Shown here piece by piece: positions 6,877 to 11,459 of a stretch of DNA of 11,459 bases. The stretch comes from an uncultured Verrucomicrobia subdivision 3 bacterium (lineage in GTDB: Bacteria; Verrucomicrobiota; Verrucomicrobiae; Limisphaerales; CAMLLE01). The position numbers and the translations under genes were made by a program. The notes under the pieces were generated by a model, which searched no databases, was not told the DNA's origin, and saw only the letters and a list, made by a program, of their open reading frames with translations. Location: assembly GCA_946480555.1 (NCBI GenBank), contig CAMLLE010000041.1, positions 1 through 11,459 on the forward strand. The letters are read 5' to 3'. Position 1 is the stretch's first letter; each line of letters begins with the position of its first letter.

Positions 6877-6928
6877 AGACGTGGGAGAAGAATGAAGCAC
6901 AGAAGTCGTGCTCCCTCCCGGTTGCAGG

Positions 6929-7456
6929 TTACTTCTGAAGGCCCTGCACAATTGTCCCGTCTTCGGCGATCTTCATGGTTGGGTTCTTGCCCGAATCCAC
7001 GAACTCAATCGTGTAAATCACGCGCCCATTGTCCTCGCCCCGCGAAATGTCGCGGATCTGCGCGCCGATTGCGTGCGACTGGATGCTCTTTTGAACTTTC
7101 TCCGGCAGCGCGCTGAACTGTGTTCCCACCGCACCCGTTGGTGTCAGTGCTTTTTCGACGGTTCCGACGAGGCCCTCGGTCTTGCGCGTTCCGGCGCTGT
7201 TCAGAATGGTACCGTCAGACGAGACGAGCAGTTTCGGATTGGTGCCGGGCTCACGGAACTCCACTTCATATACCGTTGCGCCATTTTCGGTTCGCGTATC
7301 CACATGTGCCACTTCTGCATTTGGAGCTTCTGCGCGAACGGCTTTTTGAACTGAAGGCGGCAGCGAATTGAAGTCTTGCGATGCCTGTTCAACGGTCCGG
7401 TCACAACCGGCGAGCAAGCCCGCCGCCAACGTCAATGGAATCAGATATGTCTTCAT
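6929..7456 (-). CDS. Lipoprotein with two tandem PepSY-like repeats
   Basis: A 175-residue lipoprotein. The signal sequence is MKTYLIPLTLAAGLLAGC with lipobox LAGC, so C18 should be lipidated and the protein held at a membrane, facing the periplasm. Two homologous units of about 55 residues follow. Unit 1 (31-85) has SLPPSVQKAVRAEAPNAEV, VYEVEFREPGTNPKLLVS and DGTIL; unit 2 (116-170) has ALPEKVQKSIQSHAIGAQI, VIYTIEFVDSGKNPTMKIAE and DGTIV. Each matches the PepSY-like pattern of a helix followed by a beta hairpin ending in xDGTI. Such domains are suspected to bind or inhibit peptidases, or to sense extracellular compounds; function here is unproven. ATG 7456 is chosen over upstream in-frame starts because of the signal peptide and an AGGA 9 nt before it. 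A strong terminator follows. Confidence 0.9.
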   Translation of the reverse strand: MKTYLIPLTLAAGLLAGCDRTVEQASQDFNSLPPSVQKAVRAEAPNAEVAHVDTRTENGATVYEVEFREPGTNPKLLVSSDGTILNSAGTRKTEGLVGTVEKALTPTGAVGTQFSALPEKVQKSIQSHAIGAQIRDISRGEDNGRVIYTIEFVDSGKNPTMKIAEDGTIVQGLQK

Positions 7457-7749
7457 AGGTTCTATTCCTGACGGGAACCTACTCCGCTTTGCTGACACTC
7501 CAAGTGGGTGATGAGCTACCGGCGAACCGCACAGCTGATCGGCCGCCCGAACCCGAAATGGCAAAGAGTCCAAAGAACGCCCGTCTCCGGACATCAATCA
7601 CCTTCTTGCCCGATACTGCGTCGTATGTGGATAAATTCTGAAATACCCCTTTGCGTCTTGGCGTCTGGCGTTGAGTTCCGACTGCGGAGGATCGCCGGTA
7701 TTCGAAAGGCCGCATTCACGCGCCACCTTGATGAGACCCAACAATCCGG
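7457..7749. other. Divergent intergenic region between the lipoprotein and leuA leader
   Basis: No gene is supported here. A 78-codon minus-strand frame (7479-7715) is open but has no recognisable features. A CTTTGCGTCTTGGCGTCTGG string (7649-7668) resembles the arms of the inverted repeat downstream of leuA. The lipoprotein promoter must lie here, but I cannot place it with confidence. Confidence 0.4.
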
Positions 7750-7779
7750 TTGACCGTTTTGAATCTCGTCTGCTAGCGT
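7750..7779 (+). promoter_or_regulatory. Promoter of the leuA leader (TTGACC-18-TAGCGT, extended -10)
   Basis: TTGACC (7750-7755) matches five of six -35 positions. After 18 nt comes TAGCGT (7774-7779), which keeps the key T, A and final T of the -10 and is preceded by TG (7771-7772) as in extended -10 promoters. The transcript would start about 6-9 nt later, near 7785-7788, at the GTG of the leader peptide. The position just upstream of a full attenuator strongly supports it. Confidence 0.6.
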
Positions 7780-7786
7780 CGCGCTC

Positions 7787-7855
7787 GTGAATCGAAACCT
7801 GAACCTGCTGCCTGCAAACGCGCTGCTGCTTACCAGCGCGGCGGTTGGGTTTTAG
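7787..7855 (+). CDS. leuL: leuA leader peptide (leucine-rich, 22 residues)
   Basis: GTG 7787 opens a 22-codon frame ending with TAG 7853-7855. It encodes six leucines (positions 5, 7, 8, 13, 14, 15), including the consecutive codons CTG CTG CTT at 7823-7831. These control codons sit in the 3' end of arm 1 and the loop of the pause hairpin, and the stop lies in arm 2, as expected for ribosome-mediated attenuation. When charged leucyl-tRNA is scarce the ribosome should stall at the LLL run, freeing arm 2 to form the antiterminator. When leucine is plentiful it reaches the stop and covers arm 2, so the terminator forms. No Shine-Dalgarno site precedes the GTG and the predicted transcript start coincides with it, so translation is probably leaderless. 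An in-frame stop at 7760-7762 limits any longer version. Confidence 0.8.
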   Translation: MNRNLNLLPANALLLTSAAVGF

Positions 7856-7908
7856 GTTTTCAGAGACATTTCCGAAAAACCCACTGCCAGCGCGGCAGTG
7901 GGTTTTTT
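7819..7908 (+). promoter_or_regulatory. Leucine transcription attenuator (pause hairpin / antiterminator / terminator)
   Basis: Three competing structures can be drawn. Pause hairpin 1:2 is CGCGCTG (7819-7825) with CAGCGCG (7834-7840), perfect 7 bp, 8-nt loop. Antiterminator 2:3 is GGCGG plus TGGGTTTT (7840-7844, 7846-7853) with AAAACCCA plus CTGCC (7876-7883, 7884-7888), 13 bp including one G-U and a single bulged T. Terminator 3:4 is described separately. Arms 2 and 4 are near-copies (CCAGCGCGGC[GGT/AG]TGGGTTTT at 7833-7853 and 7887-7906) because both must pair with arm 3. Pairing is read directly from the sequence; the leucine response is inferred from the leader peptide and from known leu/trp attenuators. 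Confidence 0.87.
7875..7908 (+). terminator. Intrinsic terminator of the leuA attenuator
   Basis: CCCACTGCC (7880-7888) pairs perfectly with GGCAGTGGG (7894-7902) around the 5-nt loop AGCGC. The stem extends by AAAAA (7875-7879) with TTTTT, and the T-run covers 7903-7908. It lies 38 nt before the leuA start and would stop transcription ahead of the gene. Confidence 0.93.
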
Positions 7909-7946
7909 ATTGCCTCACTGCGGCTGGCGCTAACAATAAAACGAAC

Positions 7947-9602
7947 ATGCTCAAGAACCCATCCACTAAATACCGGCCGTTCCAGCCCGTGCGGTTACCC
8001 GACCGGCAATGGCCCAACCGCGTCATCACCCAGGCGCCGCGCTGGTGCAGCGTCGATCTCCGCGATGGAAACCAGGCGCTTGCCGTGCCGATGAACGTCA
8101 GCCAGAAACTTGAGCTGTTTCAGACTCTCGTGAAATGCGGCTTCAAGGAAATCGAAGTGGGATTTCCCTCCGCCTCAAACACGGAGTTCACCTTCAACCG
8201 GCGGTTGATTGAGGAAAATCGGGCTCCGGACGATGTCTGGCTCCAGGTGCTCGTGCAAGCGCGCGAGGATTTGATCGAGAAAACCGTGCAATCCCTTGTT
8301 GGCGCAAAGAAGGCCATCATTCATCTCTACAACTCCACTTCACCCGCGCAGCGCCGCGTCGTGTTTGGCATGACCAAGGAACAGATCATCCAGGTCGCCG
8401 TGCGTGGCGCCACGATGGTCAAGGAGCGGCTCGACCGGCTCAAGGGCACGGAAGTGATGCTGCAATATTCGCCGGAGAGTTTCAGCGCGACGGAAGTGGA
8501 ATTCGCCAAGGACATCGCTGAAGCCGTGATGGACGTGTGGCAGCCGACGCCGCAGCGGAAGATGATTCTCAATCTGCCGGACACGGTGGAGGTGGCGATG
8601 CCGAATGTTTACGCCGACCAGATCGAGTGGATTTGCCGCAACATCCGGAATCGCGATTCGCTCATCGTCAGTTTGCACACGCATAACGATCGTTGCACGG
8701 GTGTGGCCGCGACCGAACTGGGATTGCTCGCCGGCGCGGATCGCGTGGAAGGCACGTTGTTCGGCAACGGTGAACGCACCGGCAATTTGGACATCGTGAC
8801 TGTGGCGTTGAACCTTTACATGCACGGCCTCGATCCGAAATTGGATTTCAGCGATCTCAACGCGGTTCGCGAAGTCTATGAACGATGCACCGGCATGACG
8901 GTTCCGCCGCGCCAGCCGTATGCGGGCGAACTGGTCTTCACCGCCTTCAGCGGGTCGCACCAGGACGCCATCAAGAAAGGACTCGCCGAACGCGGCGGTT
9001 CCGCAAGCCAGCATTGGGACGTTCCCTACCTGACGATTGATCCCGCTGACATCGGACGGGAATACCGCGAAGTCATCCGCGTAAACAGCCAGTCGGGCAA
9101 AGGTGGCGTGGCGTATTTGCTCGAAACGGAATTCGGAATCGAGTTGCCGAAGGAAATGCAGCGCGAATTTGGCCCGATCGCGAATGACGAAGTGGATCGG
9201 CTTGGACGCGAGGTCCAGGCGGCGGAACTCAAGGCGATGTTCTGGCGCGAATACATTGATCGCACGCAGCCGTGGCAGTTGAAAAATTTTCGCACGGAAA
9301 GTCACAACGGCGTGGTGAACTGCCGCGCGACATTGGTTCGTAATGGCGAGCCCGTGGATTTGGCAGGGCAGGGGAACGGTCCGCTCGCGGCACTCGTCCA
9401 CGGCCTCAGCGGCTTGGGGCAGAAGTTTGAAATCGCGAACTACAGCGAACATGCATTGAGCTCCGGCGAGGAAGCCGCAGCGATTGCTTATATCCAGATC
9501 AAGCACGCCGACGGCCGCACGCGTTGGGGCGCCGCCGTGGACACGAACATTGAACTCGCCTCCGTGAAGGCCGTGCTGAGTGCATTGAACCGCTCGCATT
9601 GA
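7947..9602 (+). CDS. leuA: 2-isopropylmalate synthase
   Basis: LeuA condenses acetyl-CoA with 2-ketoisovalerate to 2-isopropylmalate, the first committed step of leucine biosynthesis. The 551-residue product is of the longer yeast/actinobacterial type (TIGR00970-like), shown by KYRPF, LPDRQWPNRVITQAPRWCSV and the length. The TIM barrel carries the metal/substrate motif RDGNQA (39-44, metal ligand D40), GFKEIEVGFPSAS (65-77), HTHNDRC with H244 and H246 plus N247/D248, and GNGERTGN (273-280). The SQSGKGGVAYLLE segment (381-393) leads to the C-terminal LeuA_dimer regulatory domain (about 440-551), which in the family binds leucine for feedback inhibition. The frame runs upstream to 7845, but that start lies inside the attenuator; ATG 7947 begins the conserved protein. 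No strong ribosome binding site is seen. leuB/C/D are not adjacent. Confidence 0.97.
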   Translation: MLKNPSTKYRPFQPVRLPDRQWPNRVITQAPRWCSVDLRDGNQALAVPMNVSQKLELFQTLVKCGFKEIEVGFPSASNTEFTFNRRLIEENRAPDDVWLQVLVQAREDLIEKTVQSLVGAKKAIIHLYNSTSPAQRRVVFGMTKEQIIQVAVRGATMVKERLDRLKGTEVMLQYSPESFSATEVEFAKDIAEAVMDVWQPTPQRKMILNLPDTVEVAMPNVYADQIEWICRNIRNRDSLIVSLHTHNDRCTGVAATELGLLAGADRVEGTLFGNGERTGNLDIVTVALNLYMHGLDPKLDFSDLNAVREVYERCTGMTVPPRQPYAGELVFTAFSGSHQDAIKKGLAERGGSASQHWDVPYLTIDPADIGREYREVIRVNSQSGKGGVAYLLETEFGIELPKEMQREFGPIANDEVDRLGREVQAAELKAMFWREYIDRTQPWQLKNFRTESHNGVVNCRATLVRNGEPVDLAGQGNGPLAALVHGLSGLGQKFEIANYSEHALSSGEEAAAIAYIQIKHADGRTRWGAAVDTNIELASVKAVLSALNRSH

Positions 9603-9610
9603 ATTGAAGC

Positions 9611-9637
9611 GCTGCGCCGCAGACTCGGTGGCGCAGC
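9611..9637 (+). terminator. Hairpin after leuA, possible terminator
   Basis: GCTGCGCC (9611-9618) pairs perfectly with GGCGCAGC (9630-9637) across an 11-nt loop, 8 nt after the leuA stop. Only CTTCACC follows, so the U-run is poor. Position favours a transcript end; structure alone does not prove it. Confidence 0.45.
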
Positions 9638-9657
9638 CTTCACCCCATCGAGAGTAA

Positions 9658-9798
9658 ACGCAAAGGCGTAGAAAAGCAGAGACGCCAAGAAGACGAGGCC
9701 ATTTGCGGGAGCCTCTTGCCGAGTCCTTCGCGGAAAGGCAATAGAATAGACGAAGTGAAGCGAGTGGAAGCCGCGTGGCGTCTTTGCTTCTTTGCGCT
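9658..9798. repeat. Imperfect inverted repeat of CGCAAAG/CTTTGCG type
   Basis: The left arm (9658-9687) contains ACGCAAAGGCG and AGCAGAGACGCCA. The right arm (9776-9798) reads TGGCGTCTTTGC then TTCTTTGCGCT. Reverse-complemented, the right arm aligns with the left apart from an internal gap of about six bases. About 88 nt of non-coding sequence separate the arms. Similar words occur at 7649-7668. It resembles the widespread non-coding GCGTCTTTGCG-type dispersed repeats of environmental bacteria; no transposase is present. Confidence 0.5.
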
Positions 9799-9899
9799 GA
9801 GCTGGCATGGGCCGGGACGCTCGAAGCAACAGTTTGGGGTAAACACCTGATACAGGCAGGGCGGAGGCTGGCTTAGGTTCCAAAACAAATCCAAGATCT

Positions 9900-10175
9900 A
9901 TGGCTGAAGGCACCCAAACCAAGCGGAAACCCAGCGCGGCTTTCATGAAGCCCGTGCAACCGGATGAAAAACTCGCCGCAATCATCGGCAACGAAGCTGT
10001 CCCGCGCACAGAAGTCACCCGGAAACTCTGGGATTACATCCGCGCCAACCAGCTCCAGGATCCTTCGAATAAAACCCGTATCAACGCCGATGCGAAACTC
10101 AAGGAAGTGTTCGACGGCCGCGATCAGGTCACGATGTTCGAGATGACGAAGCTGGTCTTCAATCACGTGAAGTGA
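9900..10175 (+). CDS. SWIB/MDM2-domain protein
   Basis: A 91-residue protein made up almost entirely of one SWIB domain (about residues 17-89). A short basic tail (GTQTKRKPSAAF) is followed by MKPVQPDEKLAAIIG, PRTEVTRKLWDYIRANQLQD, KTRINADAKLKEVFDG and TMFEMTKLVFNHVK, all in the order seen in the eukaryotic SWIB/SWI-complex BAF60b family. In eukaryotes the domain acts in chromatin-remodelling complexes. In bacteria, stand-alone copies are known mainly from Chlamydiae and other PVC members, in Chlamydiae also fused to topoisomerase I. A DNA- or chromatin-related role is therefore plausible but unproven. The start ATG 9900 matches the family N terminus; no clear ribosome binding site is seen. 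It is a single-gene unit. Confidence 0.93.
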   Translation: MAEGTQTKRKPSAAFMKPVQPDEKLAAIIGNEAVPRTEVTRKLWDYIRANQLQDPSNKTRINADAKLKEVFDGRDQVTMFEMTKLVFNHVK

Positions 10176-10181
10176 CCTGAT

Positions 10182-10198
10182 AACCCGGCCGGTGGGTT
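10182..10198 (+). terminator. Weak hairpin after the SWIB gene
   Basis: AACCC (10182-10186) can pair with GGGTT (10194-10198) around a 7-nt loop, with TTCC following. It lies 6 nt after the stop. Short stem and short T-run make it marginal. Confidence 0.3.
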
Positions 10199-10330
10199 TC
10201 CTGATGGATGAGCTGGCTTCTGGGTTTCCTCGGACGCATTCCGCTTCCTTTGGCTTGCGTCACCCAAGCCGTTTTCCGCATCGTGACAATGGATGCGCGC
10301 TGGCGATTGTGCCGGTCGCAGACTTCCTCG

Positions 10331-10603
10331 ATGCAAGACCTCAAAAGTCCTTCAGCGCTTTGGCTTAAAGCGATTCTGTTTCTCGTCATCGCCGCTGCAA
10401 CAGCCGGGATGCTCTGGACCGAAGCGCCAACGCTTCGAAATGCTTTGCTCCTCGGGTTGCTGATGTGGGCGAGCTGTCGCGCGTATTATTTCGCGTTTTA
10501 CGTGATTCACCATTACGCCGATCCCAGCTTCCGCTATTCAGGCTTGGGTTCACTTGTCCGCCATGTCTGGAGCCGTCGGCGGGAAGAACGGACGAAGCCG
10601 TGA
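10331..10603 (+). CDS. Small membrane protein, 90 residues, function unknown
   Basis: From ATG 10331 the frame encodes MQDLKSPSALWLKAIL and then two hydrophobic segments: about residues 10-28 (LWLKAILFLVIAAATAGML) and about 36-56 (NALLLGLLMWASCRAYYFAF), joined by a short loop (WTEAPTLR). The tail, YVIHHYADPSFRYSGLGSLV and then RHVWSRRREERTKP, is strongly basic, so it probably faces the cytoplasm. This looks like a helical-hairpin inner-membrane protein. The frame also has in-frame ATGs at 10289 and 10208, but the sequence before 10331 is not protein-like. No ribosome binding site is clear for any of them, so the start is uncertain. I do not recognise the family. It lies between the SWIB gene and the E1-alpha gene with no obvious link to either. 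Confidence 0.68.
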   Translation: MQDLKSPSALWLKAILFLVIAAATAGMLWTEAPTLRNALLLGLLMWASCRAYYFAFYVIHHYADPSFRYSGLGSLVRHVWSRRREERTKP

Positions 10604-10753
10604 TCCGGCAACCCGCTAATCCTCAACAGAATTCAAGGTAAACACACGGCGGTGCACCGGAAAGAAACGTTGCGCGCCGCGCTCCCAGCCGTTTAAGTTT
10701 TCGGCATGTTTGACACTGTGCTCCAGCCCGGGGCAGTAGGCGGTGATTTCAAA

Positions 10754-11459
10754 ATGCGTGACACCTATCTGACCACTTTCCGTTGGATGGTGCTGGCGCG
10801 TGTTTTGGACGATAAATTCGCGAGCTTGTATCGGGCCGGGAAGATTCACGGCGGCGTTTTTCTAGGACGCGGCCAGGAAGCTTTGAGCGCGTCGATCGGT
10901 GTTTCCCTGCGCAAAGGTGATGTCTTTGCCCCGCTGATTCGCGATGCCGCCGGGCGGCTTGCGTTTGGAGAACCAGTGATTGATGCGGTCCGCACATACA
11001 TGGGTTCGGTGCTCGGGCCCATGCGCGGCCGTGATGGCAACGTCCATCGCGGAAATCCTCGGGAAGGTTTGCTGCCGATGATAAGCCATCTCGGCGCGAT
11101 GATTTCGGTCGTGAACGGAATGCTTTGGGCCAAACGCGCCAAAGGGGTGAAGGACGTGGTGGGCGTGGCGTCGCTGGGAGAGGGTGGAACCTCCACGGGC
11201 GCCTTCCATGAAGCATTGAACCAGGCAGGAGTGGAGAAGCTTCCCCTCGTCATGGTGGTGGCAAACAATCAATACGCCTACTCGACAGTGAATGAACGTC
11301 AGTTCGCCTGCGAATCCCTTGCCGATCGCGCCGTGGGCTATGGCTTTGAAGGTCATTCCGTGGATGCGACCGATCTGGCCGCGTGTTTGTCCGTGATGGG
11401 CGAAGCGGTTTCTCGCGCCCGTTCGGGTCACGGCCCGCAGTTGATTGTCGCGCGGCTGT
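10754..11459 (+). CDS. 2-oxoacid dehydrogenase (pyruvate or branched-chain) E1 component, alpha subunit, 3' end cut
   Basis: E1-alpha, with E1-beta, uses thiamine diphosphate to decarboxylate a 2-oxoacid and pass the acyl group to the lipoyl E2. The visible 235 residues include RWMVLARVLDDKFASLYR near the start, FLGRGQEALSASIG, a PMRGRDGNVHRG loop, and the cofactor signature GEGGTSTGAFHEALNQAG (142-159) plus PLVMVVANNQYAYST (164-178). The first metal-binding residue is Glu (GEG) instead of the usual Asp (GDG), as I recall for some branched-chain E1-alpha proteins. Start 10754 is chosen because AGGCGGTGAT (10738-10747) lies 6 nt upstream; ATG 10706 is an in-frame alternative 16 codons longer. 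A poor promoter match (TTGCGC-17-TTAAGT, 10670-10698) lies ahead. E1-beta probably follows outside the window. Pyruvate and branched-chain substrates cannot be separated here. Confidence 0.92.
   Translation, partial: MRDTYLTTFRWMVLARVLDDKFASLYRAGKIHGGVFLGRGQEALSASIGVSLRKGDVFAPLIRDAAGRLAFGEPVIDAVRTYMGSVLGPMRGRDGNVHRGNPREGLLPMISHLGAMISVVNGMLWAKRAKGVKDVVGVASLGEGGTSTGAFHEALNQAGVEKLPLVMVVANNQYAYSTVNERQFACESLADRAVGYGFEGHSVDATDLAACLSVMGEAVSRARSGHGPQLIVARL

Noticed and set aside
7479..7715. Minus-strand frame of 78 codons upstream of the lipoprotein
   Set aside because: No domain, no signal peptide and no convincing start; it also overlaps the GCGTCTT-type repeat word.
7780..7946. T-box or other riboswitch as the explanation of the leuA leader
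   Set aside because: No T-box sequence or specifier stem is visible, the leader is too short, and a leucine-rich peptide with alternative hairpins explains it fully.
7845..7946. Longer leuA N terminus starting at 7845
   Set aside because: It would translate through the attenuator terminator; conserved LeuA sequence begins at MLKNPSTKYRPF (7947).
8340..9599. Long open frame of about 419 codons on the minus strand
   Set aside because: It is exactly antisense to leuA; the leuA protein is fully conserved, and the reverse product is His/Arg/Phe-rich without any domain.

Overview
The window looks like chromosomal DNA from a member of the Verrucomicrobiota, or a close relative within the PVC group. 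The reasons are moderately high GC, few strong Shine-Dalgarno sites, a stand-alone SWIB-domain protein, a thioredoxin-like protein with a family-specific N-terminal domain, a yeast/actinobacterial-type (TIGR00970-like) 2-isopropylmalate synthase, and a methyltransferase with a C-terminal hydrophobic tail. This assignment is an inference from protein style; no rRNA or other marker gene is present. No integrase, transposase, CRISPR array, tRNA or rRNA was seen.

Left part (1-4151). A minus-strand pair, WrbA/flavodoxin-like then pirin (cut by the window edge), is divergent from a LysR regulator. The regulator overlaps by 4 nt (ATGA) with a glycolate-oxidase iron-sulfur subunit gene, glcF. The 3' end of glcF overlaps by 7 nt the convergent gene for a secreted TlpA/thioredoxin-like protein. 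The theme is redox and quinone metabolism.

Middle part (4152-6928). It holds a secreted BON-domain protein, a 382-nt stretch with no convincing gene, a 54-residue basic protein (5455-5619), and a convergent SAM-dependent methyltransferase whose 5' end looks frameshifted. Two hairpins lie between the convergent genes. Upstream of the methyltransferase are a long GC-rich palindrome and a strong minus-strand intrinsic terminator belonging to the next gene, a lipoprotein with two tandem PepSY-like repeats.

Right part (7457-11459). The most striking feature is a complete transcription attenuator in front of leuA. It has a good promoter, a 22-residue leader peptide with six leucines (start GTG, probably at or next to the transcript 5' end), and three mutually exclusive hairpins: pause 1:2, antiterminator 2:3 and intrinsic terminator 3:4. 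leuA follows, then a hairpin, an imperfect inverted repeat of the CGCAAAG/CTTTGCG type, a SWIB-domain protein, a small two-helix membrane protein, and the first two thirds or so of a 2-oxoacid dehydrogenase E1-alpha gene cut by the right edge.

Functionally, leuA appears to be controlled twice: transcription by leucyl-tRNA supply through the attenuator, and enzyme activity through the C-terminal leucine-sensing domain. The remaining genes are mostly single units or pairs with no obvious shared pathway.
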